From Neptuniibacter sp. CAU 1671 (GTDB taxonomy: Bacteria > Pseudomonadota > Gammaproteobacteria > Pseudomonadales > Balneatricaceae): a DNA stretch of 64,000 bases. The translations under genes were made by a program, and so were the position numbers. The notes beneath the pieces were generated by a model. That model worked only from the letters and a program-made list of their open reading frames with translations. It did not search any database and had not been told where the DNA came from. Below are positions 33,110 to 42,220 of this stretch, one piece after another. Where the stretch lies: positions 1 to 64,000 of the forward strand of contig NZ_JARHUE010000001.1 of NCBI RefSeq assembly GCF_029222905.1. Reading direction: 5' to 3'. Every line of letters starts with the position of its first letter. Position 1 is the first letter of the stretch.

Positions 33110-33118
33110 AGTAGAGGC
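33095..33118. repeat. Inverted repeat over both stop codons of lysR and roxA
   Basis: GCCTCTAC and GTAGAGGC (8-base arms, 8-base loop TCGTTAAA) enclose the stop codons of both convergent genes, whose ends overlap by 11 bases. No T run follows on either strand, so termination would have to be weak or factor-dependent; it may instead guard 3' ends. Confidence 0.6.
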
Positions 33119-34247
33119 TGCCCAGCTGCAATAGGACAGTGATCAGGCCGACATTTTGGTCTGATGGCTCAACTTCTATAATGGCTGCGCTGCACAGGGT
33201 TTTAACCAGCGCTTCCATCTCTGAGTCACACTCAAAACACTGGCCATCGACAAACAGACTATAACCATTTTCTTTTGCTATATAGGCAAAACGAGAGCCT
33301 TCAGTGCGGCTCAGTGTGACGCCTTCTGCAAGCAGTTCAGCAACCTCATCTGCCTCGATTTCTTCATCTGCTTCCAGTTGATCCGGGTATTTTGGATCCG
33401 TCATAAAACGACCAAACCATTCGCCAATTTTGGCTGGATCGTTAACGTACTGCTGCAGAATTGCCTGTACCCGCTTAATGGCGTCGGCATCGATCTCAGC
33501 CGGATTGGCGGTAACGGTCAGCTCGGGGTCGGTGTAACGCTGTTCGGATAGCAGGGATTTACCGATAAATTCAGCAAACCCGTCCAGAATCTCCTCATGA
33601 CTGGGTGCTCTGAAACCGATGGAATAGGTCATGCAGTCATCGCCAACTGCATAGCCGTTGTGACCAACACGGGGCGGTACATATAACATGTCGCCCGGTT
33701 GCAGATCCCAGACCTCTTCGGCCTGCCATTCAGGCAGGATCATTACCGGAGTATCATCTCGGCGGGGGGATTCTTCACCAAAAATGCCACCGACTTCCCA
33801 GCGCCGGGAACCCGACGCCTGGAGCAGAAAAACATCATAGTTATCGTAATGTGGGCCAACGCCACCACCGTCAGTGGCATAGCTGATCATCAGATCGTCC
33901 ATACGCCAGCTGGGTACAAAATGAAACTGAGCCAGCAGATCGGCCACTTCAGGCACCCAGTGATCAACCGCTTGTACCAACAGGGTCCAGTGGGAATTGG
34001 GCAAATCCGTCAGTTCCTCTTCTGTGAAGGGGCCATGCTCAAGCTGCCAGTCCTGTTTGTCTTCAGACTGCAGGATCAGGCGGGACTCAACACCCTCTTC
34101 GAGTGCTAAGCCAGCCAGTTCATCAGCGGCGACCGGCGGTTCAAAATTGGGAAAAGCGTTGCGGATAAGCAGTGGCTTTTTCTGCCAGTAGTCCCGCAGA
34201 AAGGTTTCAATCGGCATATCGCCCAGATGGGTCAGCGGTTGGCTCAT
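33099..34247 (-). CDS. roxA: Ribosomal protein L16 arginine hydroxylase (RoxA/YcfD family)
   Basis: A 382-residue JmjC/cupin Fe(II)- and 2-oxoglutarate-dependent oxygenase that hydroxylates an arginine of ribosomal protein L16. The iron ligands are visible: His and Asp in PHYDNYDVFLLQ (about residues 131-142) and a second His in PPRVGHNGYAV (about 198). The N-terminal block FLRDYWQKKPLLIRNAFP is the family start. A C-terminal winged-helix-like part follows. Its start overlaps the trmJ stop by four bases (ATGA), so the two genes are coupled. It ends inside the 3' end of the convergent lysR gene. Confidence 0.9.
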   Translation of the reverse strand: MSQPLTHLGDMPIETFLRDYWQKKPLLIRNAFPNFEPPVAADELAGLALEEGVESRLILQSEDKQDWQLEHGPFTEEELTDLPNSHWTLLVQAVDHWVPEVADLLAQFHFVPSWRMDDLMISYATDGGGVGPHYDNYDVFLLQASGSRRWEVGGIFGEESPRRDDTPVMILPEWQAEEVWDLQPGDMLYVPPRVGHNGYAVGDDCMTYSIGFRAPSHEEILDGFAEFIGKSLLSEQRYTDPELTVTANPAEIDADAIKRVQAILQQYVNDPAKIGEWFGRFMTDPKYPDQLEADEEIEADEVAELLAEGVTLSRTEGSRFAYIAKENGYSLFVDGQCFECDSEMEALVKTLCSAAIIEVEPSDQNVGLITVLLQLGSLYFNE

Positions 34248-34999
34248 GGCTGTTTATCCTTGTTTTGTTCGGCGGGTGATTTTAAGCGTTCAACGGTTTC
34301 TTCCACGGATGCCAGAATACCGCGCAGCATATTCAGTTCGGTTTTCTCGGGGCGTGAACGGTTAAAGTAACGCCGCAGCTTATCCAGCACCTTACCTTCA
34401 TGCTGGGGGATGATGAACTGGGTCAGACGTAATACCTTTTCCAAGTGTTCATAAAACAGCGCCATTTCCCGCTGTCTTGGGTAGGTTTCCTGGGCGGGCT
34501 GGCTGACAGGGGCCTGCGCAGCGATCCACAACTCATAACACAGCAGCTGGATCGCCTGCGCCACATTCAGGACCGGGTATTCCGGATTGGCTGGGATATA
34601 GACATGCAGATTGCACTGCTGCAGCTCGTTGTTGTGCAAACCCATTGTTTCACGGCCAAATACCAGCGCAATCTGGCCCTGACCCGCTTCAGAAACCATC
34701 TGAGTCGCTGCAGTACGAGCATCGACCAAAGGCAGGTCAAAGCTACGCTGGGTGCGGGCACTGGTACCCAGTACCAGTTGGCAGTCAGCAATCGCTTCTT
34801 CAAGTGTGTTTACCACTACCGCATTTTCGAGCAGGTCAATGCCACCGGCCGCACGGGCATCTGCTTCAGGTGAGGGGAACTCCTGGGGATTGACCAGCCA
34901 GAGTTGCTTCAGACCCATGTTTTTCATTGCACGCGCAGCGGCACCGATGTTGCCGGGGTGAAAGGTATTGATCAGAACGATGCGGATATTTTCAAGCAT
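34244..34999 (-). CDS. trmJ: tRNA (cytidine/uridine-32 2'-O)-methyltransferase TrmJ
   Basis: A 251-residue SPOUT-class methyltransferase modifying position 32 of certain tRNAs. Motif 1 FHPGNIGAAARAMKNMGL (about 13-30), motif 2 VFGRETMGLHNNEL (about 113-126) and motif 3 YPVLNVAQAIQLLCYEL (about 141-157) form the knot. The C-terminal extension (about 165-250) is typical for TrmJ. First gene of a trmJ-roxA operon: both act on the translation machinery. Its length and motif spacing favour TrmJ over the shorter TrmL. Confidence 0.9.
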   Translation of the reverse strand: MLENIRIVLINTFHPGNIGAAARAMKNMGLKQLWLVNPQEFPSPEADARAAGGIDLLENAVVVNTLEEAIADCQLVLGTSARTQRSFDLPLVDARTAATQMVSEAGQGQIALVFGRETMGLHNNELQQCNLHVYIPANPEYPVLNVAQAIQLLCYELWIAAQAPVSQPAQETYPRQREMALFYEHLEKVLRLTQFIIPQHEGKVLDKLRRYFNRSRPEKTELNMLRGILASVEETVERLKSPAEQNKDKQP

Positions 35000-35028
35000 G
35001 ACAAAATTGACCCGTTAATTGAGCCGGC

Positions 35029-35034
35029 ATTATA
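35029..35034 (-). promoter_or_regulatory. -10 box before trmJ
   Basis: On the minus strand TATAAT lies 29 bases before the trmJ start, with a weak TTCAAC 17 bases further upstream as possible -35. Confidence 0.45.
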
Positions 35035-35062
35035 AGGTGGGGAAGGGATCAGTTGAAACTAA

Positions 35063-35083
35063 AACGGGGCCTATGGCCCCGTT
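35063..35083 (-). terminator. Terminator of purB
   Basis: AACGGGGCC / GGCCCCGTT, 3-base loop; on the minus strand it ends GTTTTAG. It lies 18 bases past the purB stop. Confidence 0.8.
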
Positions 35084-35100
35084 GAGTGTGTTGCTACAGG

Positions 35101-36483
<1,383 letters not shown>

Positions 36484-36506
36484 TTAGGGGTTGCGAAAAA
36501 CGGCGC

Positions 36507-36512
36507 ATTATA
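36507..36512 (-). promoter_or_regulatory. -10 box before purB
   Basis: GGGTATAATG on the minus strand, 41 bases before the purB start. The -35 is not convincing. A nearby operator (PurR-like) was not recognised. Confidence 0.45.
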
Positions 36513-36550
36513 CCCGAAGCCCCGTCATCGGCATAGCGCGACAAACCTGC

Positions 36551-37216
36551 TTATGACATGAGTTTTTTGAGGGTCGGTCGCAGGCGGGATTTAAAGAACA
36601 TCAGATGCCAGCGTTTACCGCCTTTCTGACGCCATAACATGGCGCTGCGAATGCCTGCCAGCAGCAGCGCGCGGATCTTTGCGGCATTTTCCCTGTTTTG
36701 CAGATGGCGAGGGTCACCGGTCACCTGAATCCGAAAACTAAAGGTACTGATGGTGTCCTGATACAGACTGGCCAGATTGGCAATGACACTGGGGTGCGCA
36801 AATGTAGACGGGTTTGACAGGCTTTCAGCATCATCCGGATTGAAATAACGCGCCTGCTCTGTGACCTGTTTCAGCCGTTGGCCAATGGTTTTAAGCATCT
36901 CTGGATTGGCGCTGAGTTTACGCTCCAGGTGCATCACACTCAGCGCATACCGAATGACATCCCGATTGTGTTCAGCCCTTGGTTTTTCAACAAGATCCTG
37001 CAGGTTCTTAAGGCCGATGCTGAGGTTATAGGGCAGGTCGCGCACGCCGCCGTAAACATCTTCGGTTGTTTTTGCATCGATTTGCATGATGCTGAAAAGA
37101 CTGGCATCCAGATTGTTCTGAGACACCATGCCGCGGGTTGCAATCTGTTCTACCAGAGCGGCGGCCTGAAATACACCTGCCAGCGCTATGGCTTGTTCGT
37201 CATGGAGACGTGTCAC
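36551..37216 (-). CDS. hflD: HflD-family protein
   Basis: A 221-residue mainly helical, membrane-associated protein. In E. coli HflD affects phage lambda CII stability, but its normal role is unknown. The pattern DEQAIALAGVFQAAALVEQI and DVYGGVRDLPYNLSIGLKNL are family hallmarks. It starts 12 bases after mnmA and precedes purB, the same order as in E. coli. Only the lineage-conserved position supports a role in tRNA or membrane processes. Confidence 0.9.
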   Translation of the reverse strand: MTRLHDEQAIALAGVFQAAALVEQIATRGMVSQNNLDASLFSIMQIDAKTTEDVYGGVRDLPYNLSIGLKNLQDLVEKPRAEHNRDVIRYALSVMHLERKLSANPEMLKTIGQRLKQVTEQARYFNPDDAESLSNPSTFAHPSVIANLASLYQDTISTFSFRIQVTGDPRHLQNRENAAKIRALLLAGIRSAMLWRQKGGKRWHLMFFKSRLRPTLKKLMS

Positions 37217-37228
37217 GATCTCTTTTCC

Positions 37229-38344
37229 TCAGGACGGAATACTGTCTAATTTACCGGTGGTCTCGATGACGCCGCCGCCGAGGCAGCGTTCATTGTCATA
37301 GATCACTACAGACTGACCGGGAGTGATGGCGCGTTGCGGCTGACTGAAGCGGATCAGATAACCTTCACCCACCTTTTTCTCAATCATACAATCCTGATCT
37401 GCCTGACGGTAACGTACCTTAGCCGTACAGCGGTAGGGTAGTTCAGGCGTCTGGCCATCAATCCAGAATAACGCTTCAGAGATCAGCCAGTCTGTGTAGA
37501 GCAGGTCATGCTCTGTACCCTGAACAGCAATCAGTACATTGCGTTCCAGATCTTTGCCGGCTACAAACCAGGGAGCTTCAGGATAATCTTTAAGCCCGCC
37601 TATGCAGAGTCCCTGACGTTGTCCGATGGTGTAATACATCAGACCTGTGTGTTCGCCAATGACATCGCCATCCGGGGTCTCGATCGTACCCGGCTGGGCA
37701 GGCAGGTATTGTTTCAGAAAATCAGCAAAGCGGCGTTCACCAATAAAACAGATACCGGTACTGTCCTTTTTGTTGTGGGTAATCAGGTCATGCTGTTCTG
37801 CCAGGCGCCGCACCTCGGGTTTTTCCAGTTCACCCACGGGGAACAGGGTTTGTGCCAGCTCAGCACTGCCTACCTGATGCAGGAAATAACTCTGATCTTT
37901 ATTGGGGTCCAGTCCTTTGAGCAGGCAGGCCTGGCCATTATGACTGCCACGGCGAACATAGTGACCGGTGGCGATCAGATCTGCGCCAAGTGCTTTGGCA
38001 TACTCGAGAAAAGCTTTAAATTTGATCTCCCGGTTACAGAGAATATCCGGGTTAGGGGTACGTCCGGCTTTATACTCTTCCAGGAAGTGTTCAAACACAT
38101 TGTCCCAGTATTCAGCCGCAAAGCTGGCGGTATGCAGATGAATCCCCAGTTTTTGACAAACCGCTTCAGCATCCGCCAGATCCTGTTTGGCGGTACAGTA
38201 TTCGGTACCGTCATCCTCATCCCAGTTTTTCATAAACAGGCCTTCAACCTGATAGCCCTGTTGCTGTAACAGCAAGGCTGAGACAGAGGAATCAACACCG
38301 CCGGACATGCCAACGATGACTTTGGTTTGGTTATTGGGTTTCAT
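37229..38344 (-). CDS. mnmA: tRNA-uridine 2-sulfurtransferase MnmA
   Basis: Makes 2-thiouridine at tRNA wobble position 34 using ATP and sulfur relayed by the Tus proteins. The 371-residue product has the PP-loop [14 protein letters not shown] (about 13-26), first catalytic Cys in [12 protein letters not shown] (about 98-109) and second in [12 protein letters not shown] (about 196-207). These two cysteines form the persulfide/disulfide pair. The nudJ gene lies 21 bases upstream and hflD 12 bases downstream on the same strand, so the three are probably co-transcribed. Confidence 0.95.
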   Translation of the reverse strand: MKPNNQTKVIVGMSGGVDSSVSALLLQQQGYQVEGLFMKNWDEDDGTEYCTAKQDLADAEAVCQKLGIHLHTASFAAEYWDNVFEHFLEEYKAGRTPNPDILCNREIKFKAFLEYAKALGADLIATGHYVRRGSHNGQACLLKGLDPNKDQSYFLHQVGSAELAQTLFPVGELEKPEVRRLAEQHDLITHNKKDSTGICFIGERRFADFLKQYLPAQPGTIETPDGDVIGEHTGLMYYTIGQRQGLCIGGLKDYPEAPWFVAGKDLERNVLIAVQGTEHDLLYTDWLISEALFWIDGQTPELPYRCTAKVRYRQADQDCMIEKKVGEGYLIRFSQPQRAITPGQSVVIYDNERCLGGGVIETTGKLDSIPS

Positions 38345-38365
38345 CAGATATCTGGGTTTTCAGTG

Positions 38366-38818
38366 TTATCGATTGGTCATTTCATTGATCAGGTCGAGCG
38401 GGTAAGCCCGTCCAGCAAGGTAATCTTCAATACAACGCAAAACCATGGGACTGCGTAATTTGCCTTGCTGTTGTTTTATTTCGTCCAGTGTCAGCCATGT
38501 TGCAGCAATAATCCCCTGATCGAGCTGCGTTTCCGGGAAATGCTGAATCGCTTCTGCGATAAAGCAGGTGCGGTGATAGGTCACACCATTGGTTGGCGAG
38601 GTATAAGCATATATGCCCAGTATCGCCTTGGGTTGAACCTGCCAGCCGGTTTCTTCCAGTGTTTCCCGTTGGGCAGCCTGAATAAAGGTTTCGTCCGGTT
38701 CGATATGGCCAGCGGGCTGGTTAAGGACTCGCTGCTGCTTTGCTTCCTCTTCAACCATCAGAAAGCGCCCATCACGCTCTACCACAACTGAGACTGTCGC
38801 ATGGGCATACCAGTTCAT
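38366..38818 (-). CDS. nudJ: Nudix hydrolase NudJ
   Basis: A 150-residue Nudix phosphatase; E. coli NudJ removes phosphate from thiamine pyrimidine pyrophosphate and other diphosphates. The Nudix box is perfect: G-x5-E-x7-REUxEExGU fits GHIEPDETFIQAAQ then RETLEETGW (about residues 37-59). WYAHATVSVVVERDGRFLMV at the start and LRSPMVLRCIEDYLAG near the end match the family. First gene of the nudJ-mnmA-hflD group, as in E. coli. Confidence 0.88.
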   Translation of the reverse strand: MNWYAHATVSVVVERDGRFLMVEEEAKQQRVLNQPAGHIEPDETFIQAAQRETLEETGWQVQPKAILGIYAYTSPTNGVTYHRTCFIAEAIQHFPETQLDQGIIAATWLTLDEIKQQQGKLRSPMVLRCIEDYLAGRAYPLDLINEMTNR

Positions 38819-38923
38819 GCCGTTCCCCTGAAAAACCCTTATCTTAACACTTTGCCATGGGTTTTCGGTACTGAATCGACTGGTTTGAGGCGGTTTGGTG
38901 GTATGCTTTAAACAGTCAGTTGA

Positions 38924-39391
38924 ATGGAATTACCCGTGTCTACCTACATCGCAGTTCAAACTGAAGATTTTGATCTTAACCAGTTATACACCGGCCTTAG
39001 GTGTGCCTCCGGTGCCAATGGCGCCATTGTGACCTTTACCGGCCTGGTACGTGAGCTTTCCAATACGACTCATCTGCAGGCCCTTTATCTTGAACACTAT
39101 CCCGGCATGACTGAGAAAGCCCTGCAGTCGATTGTCGACCAGGCCAGGGAACGCTGGCCGTTGGGTCAGGTGACACTGATCCATCGTGTCGGCAGGCTGG
39201 CACTGAATGAGCAGATCGTGTTTGTGGGTGCCAGCAGCCCGCATCGGGCCGATGCTTTTGCTGCTGTGGAGTTTATGATGGATTACCTGAAGCAGGATGC
39301 GCCTTTCTGGAAAAAAGAGATCACATCTTCCGGTGAGCACTGGGTAGAGCAGAAAACCTCAGATCTGGCTGCTGCCAAACGCTGGCGCTGA
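38924..39391 (+). CDS. moaE: Molybdopterin synthase catalytic subunit MoaE
   Basis: A 155-residue subunit that inserts sulfur, carried by MoaD thiocarboxylate, into precursor Z during molybdenum cofactor synthesis. ALYLEHYPGMTEKALQSIV (about 55-73), HRVGRLALNEQIVFVGASSP (about 86-105) with the conserved arginine, and the catalytic lysines in PFWKKEITSSGEHW (about 126-139) are present. No moaD, moaA or moaC is adjacent. The start is either ATG 38924 or GTG 38936; neither has a strong ribosome binding site. Confidence 0.9.
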   Translation: MELPVSTYIAVQTEDFDLNQLYTGLRCASGANGAIVTFTGLVRELSNTTHLQALYLEHYPGMTEKALQSIVDQARERWPLGQVTLIHRVGRLALNEQIVFVGASSPHRADAFAAVEFMMDYLKQDAPFWKKEITSSGEHWVEQKTSDLAAAKRWR

Positions 39392-39396
39392 CCGGT

Positions 39397-40008
39397 CTAG
39401 TGTTTTCGTTTGTTCCTGTTTGGCCGTGTTCTGGTGTTTTGGGAAGAGGTTGTGGCTGACCGGGCCAGATGAATCTGTTCTGTCCGATGCGTTCCCGGTG
39501 ACAAACCTGCAATCGTCCAGTTACCAATCGCATATCGAATCAACCTCAGGGTCGGAAAACCAACCGCTGCCGTCATCCTGCGAACCTGACGATTCCTGCC
39601 CTCCGTGATTTTCAGTTCCAGCCAGCTTGTGGGCTGATTTTTACGTTCCCTGATGGGAGGTACCCGGGGCCATACGTCAGGTTCAGGCAGTCGTTTTGCT
39701 TTGGCGGGCCGGGTAGGGCCGTCGTTCAGCGTGACGCCGTCACAGAGACGTTGAAGCGCTTCGTCTGATATATCCCCCTCAACCTGCACCCAGTAGGTTT
39801 TTTCCAGCTTAAAGCGTGGATGGGCCAACTGGTGCTGTACCTGCCCGTCATCAGTGAGTAGCAATAATCCCTCAGAATCATAATCCAGCCGACCTGCTGC
39901 GTAGATATTTGGCATTGTGATGTAGTCGGCGAGGGTGCTTTTGTCATCTGTGGTGGTGAATTGTGACAGCACCTGGAAGGGCTTATTGAAAACAATCAGG
40001 TTAGCCAA
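39397..40008 (-). CDS. rluE: 23S rRNA pseudouridine synthase RluE
   Basis: A 203-residue RsuA-family pseudouridine synthase lacking the N-terminal S4 domain, as expected for RluE, which modifies U2457 of 23S rRNA. The catalytic Asp is in [15 protein letters not shown] (about 38-52). [21 protein letters not shown] (split by the R-R pair, about 138-158) is the RsuA/RluE signature. The tail is a basic, arginine- and threonine-rich extension. It is divergent from icd, the same arrangement as in E. coli. Confidence 0.9.
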   Translation of the reverse strand: MANLIVFNKPFQVLSQFTTTDDKSTLADYITMPNIYAAGRLDYDSEGLLLLTDDGQVQHQLAHPRFKLEKTYWVQVEGDISDEALQRLCDGVTLNDGPTRPAKAKRLPEPDVWPRVPPIRERKNQPTSWLELKITEGRNRQVRRMTAAVGFPTLRLIRYAIGNWTIAGLSPGTHRTEQIHLARSATTSSQNTRTRPNRNKRKH

Positions 40009-40126
40009 AGGCTGTTCCTCAGCATAAATGGCGGTCTTCGCCTATGATGAAACTAGTGCAGCTGATTCGCTGTCTGACGGTTCGATAAGTATAACAATTT
40101 CAATAAGAAAAAAGTGCGGAGTCGAT

Positions 40127-41380
40127 ATGGGATATATCAATATAGCAGTACCGGCAGGCGATAAAATCACAGTCAACAACGACGGTTCTCTTAATGTACC
40201 AGACCATCCAATCATCCCTTTTATCGAGGGTGATGGCATCGGTGTCGATGTCACTCCACCTATGATTAAAGTGGTGGATGCGGCAGTTGAAAAAGCCTAT
40301 GGCGGGAAATGCAAAATCGCCTGGATGGAAGTCTATGCCGGTGAAAAAGCCACGTCTGTCTATGACCAGGACACCTGGTTGCCGGATGAAACACTGCAGG
40401 CCTTTAAAGAGTTTGTTGTGGGCATCAAAGGTCCACTGACAACCCCGGTGGGTGGCGGCATTCGCTCTCTGAATGTTGCCTTGCGTCAGGAGCTTGATCT
40501 CTATGTCTGTCAGCGTCCGGTACGTTGGTTCAAGGGGGTTCCCAGCCCGGTGGTCAATCCGGGTGATGTCGATATGGTGATCTACCGCGAAAACTCCGAG
40601 GATATCTATGCCGGCGTGGAATGGAAGGCGGGCACCCCTGAAGCCGATAAGGTGATCAAGTTCCTGAAAGAGGAGATGGGGGTTACCAAAATCCGCTTTG
40701 ATTCTATGTGTGGTATTGGCATTAAGCCCGTATCGGAAGCGGGCAGTAAACGGCTGATCCGCAAAGCGATTCAGTACGCAGTGGATAATGATCGTGACTC
40801 AGTGACCCTTGTGCACAAAGGTAACATCATGAAATTTACCGAAGGTGCTTTCAAAGACTGGGGGTATGAACTGGCGCGAGATGAGTTTGGTGCCCAGCCG
40901 TTGAATGGGGGTCCATGGCTAACATTCAAAAATCCGCAGACCGGCAAGGATATTGTCGTCAAAGACGTGATAGCAGATGCGATGCTGCAACAGATTTTGT
41001 TGCGCCCGGCTGAATACGATGTGGTGGCTACACTGAATCTGAATGGTGATTACCTGTCGGATGCGCTCGCAGCTGAAGTCGGGGGTATTGGTATCGCTCC
41101 GGGGGCCAACCTGTCAGATCAGGTGGCTATTTTTGAAGCGACCCATGGCACAGCACCTAAATATGCCGGTCAGGACAAGGTAAACCCGGGGTCCATTATT
41201 CTCTCTGCAGAGATGATGCTGCGACATATGGGCTGGACAGAAGCGGCGGATCTGATCATCAAGGGCATGGACGGGGCGATTGAAGCGAAAACCGTGACGT
41301 ATGATTTTGAGCGACTGATGGAGGGCGCTACGCTGCTGTCTGCATCACAGTTCGGTGATGCCATTATTGAGCACATGTAG
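40127..41380 (+). CDS. icd: Isocitrate dehydrogenase (NADP+)
   Basis: TCA cycle enzyme oxidising isocitrate to 2-oxoglutarate. At 417 residues it is the E. coli-type dimeric enzyme (416). The substrate and phosphorylation loop [20 protein letters not shown] (about residues 109-128) keeps the regulatory serine targeted by the AceK kinase/phosphatase. NADP site and metal ligands lie in [11 protein letters not shown] (about 342) and [10 protein letters not shown]. The ATG at 40127 follows GCGGAG and matches E. coli length; upstream in-frame codons from 40028 are non-coding. With aceA in the same window, both enzymes of the isocitrate branch point are present. Confidence 0.95.
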   Translation: MGYINIAVPAGDKITVNNDGSLNVPDHPIIPFIEGDGIGVDVTPPMIKVVDAAVEKAYGGKCKIAWMEVYAGEKATSVYDQDTWLPDETLQAFKEFVVGIKGPLTTPVGGGIRSLNVALRQELDLYVCQRPVRWFKGVPSPVVNPGDVDMVIYRENSEDIYAGVEWKAGTPEADKVIKFLKEEMGVTKIRFDSMCGIGIKPVSEAGSKRLIRKAIQYAVDNDRDSVTLVHKGNIMKFTEGAFKDWGYELARDEFGAQPLNGGPWLTFKNPQTGKDIVVKDVIADAMLQQILLRPAEYDVVATLNLNGDYLSDALAAEVGGIGIAPGANLSDQVAIFEATHGTAPKYAGQDKVNPGSIILSAEMMLRHMGWTEAADLIIKGMDGAIEAKTVTYDFERLMEGATLLSASQFGDAIIEHM

Positions 41381-41396
41381 TTGATAAATAAGCACA

Positions 41397-41424
41397 AAAA
41401 AGGCAGCCATCGGGCTGCCTTTTT
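41397..41424. terminator. Bidirectional terminator between icd and cspD
   Basis: AAAAAGGCAGCC / GGCTGCCTTTTT stem with a 4-base loop and flanking A/T tracts, closing both convergent genes. Confidence 0.9.
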
Positions 41425-41429
41425 AGCGT

Positions 41430-41633
41430 TTATGCTGGCCTGATATTGACGGCATGAGTGCCTTTAGGGCCGGGCTGAGTTTCAAAGGAGACTCGCTGAC
41501 CCGCTTTAAGGCTTTTGTAGCCGTCCATCTCAATCGCTGAAAAATGTGCAAATAGGTCCTCTTCGTGTTCATCTGAAAGAATAAATCCGTACCCTTTCGA
41601 ATTATTGAACCACTTTACTTTCCCTGTTTGCAT
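41430..41633 (-). CDS. cspD: Cold-shock-domain protein CspD
   Basis: A 67-residue cold-shock domain protein that binds single-stranded nucleic acid. [15 protein letters not shown] (RNP1) and DLFAHFSAI (RNP2-like) are present. The position divergent from clpS-clpA matches E. coli cspD, a stationary-phase replication inhibitor, although E. coli CspD is longer (74). The ATG at 41633 follows GGAGCGG and is preferred over the codon at 41645. A palindrome lies 47 bases upstream. Confidence 0.9.
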   Translation of the reverse strand: MQTGKVKWFNNSKGYGFILSDEHEEDLFAHFSAIEMDGYKSLKAGQRVSFETQPGPKGTHAVNIRPA

Positions 41634-41679
41634 ATACCGCTCCATGAATGACTTGATGTGTTCTGATCCTGAACCTTGA

Positions 41680-41704
41680 TTAGATAACTGCTAGAATTAT
41701 CTAA
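41680..41704. promoter_or_regulatory. Palindrome in the cspD-clpS intergenic region
   Basis: TTAGATAA and TTATCTAA (8-base perfect arms, 9-base spacer) lie 47 bases before the cspD start and about 150 before clpS. It may be an operator for the divergent pair; the spacer contains TAGAA and could overlap a promoter. Confidence 0.45.
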
Positions 41705-41852
41705 AGGTGCAGTTTAGTGATTACTTATTGCTCAGACAAACACTTATCGCTTGCGCAGACGGATTTGGGTTGTTAAAACCGAAGCTAGAACGCGCAAAAT
41801 TTAAGTCGTTTGGCCAATCAACATATTGTCTTAGATCATAGACCAACTTTTC

Positions 41853-42209
41853 ATGGATACAACTTGTACACGCATTCCATTGGCCCAGAATTCTGATGAA
41901 GAACACCCGCATCACGACCATGATTTGGTGGTTCAGGAGGCCAAGCCTGAACTTAAGCAACCTTCCATGTACCGTGTTGTGCTCCATAATGATGATTACA
42001 CCCCGATGGATTTTGTCGTGGCGGTGCTCATGATGTTTTTCAACATGAACCAGGAGAAAGCGACTCAGGTGATGTTAGCCGTGCATACACAGGGAAAAGG
42101 TGTATGTGGAGTATTTACCCGTGACATTGCTGAAACTAAAGCGGCTATAGTTAATCAATATGCAAGGGAGAATCAGCATCCCCTGTTATGTGAAGTGGAA
42201 CAGGTCTAA
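41853..42209 (+). CDS. clpS: ClpS, N-recognin adaptor of ClpAP
   Basis: A 118-residue adaptor that binds N-terminal Leu, Phe, Tyr or Trp of substrates and delivers them to ClpAP. The core [19 protein letters not shown] (about 40-58) supplies the substrate-pocket residues N-D-D and the HxxGxG region [20 protein letters not shown] (about 83-102) forms the ClpA contact. A flexible acidic N-terminal tail with a His-rich stretch (EEHPHHDHD) precedes it. Eleven bases separate it from clpA. Confidence 0.95.
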   Translation: MDTTCTRIPLAQNSDEEHPHHDHDLVVQEAKPELKQPSMYRVVLHNDDYTPMDFVVAVLMMFFNMNQEKATQVMLAVHTQGKGVCGVFTRDIAETKAAIVNQYARENQHPLLCEVEQV

Positions 42210-42220
42210 GAGGCTGCGCC

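Noticed and set aside
33095-33118. The lysR/roxA hairpin as an intrinsic terminator
   Set aside because: No T run follows the stem on either strand.
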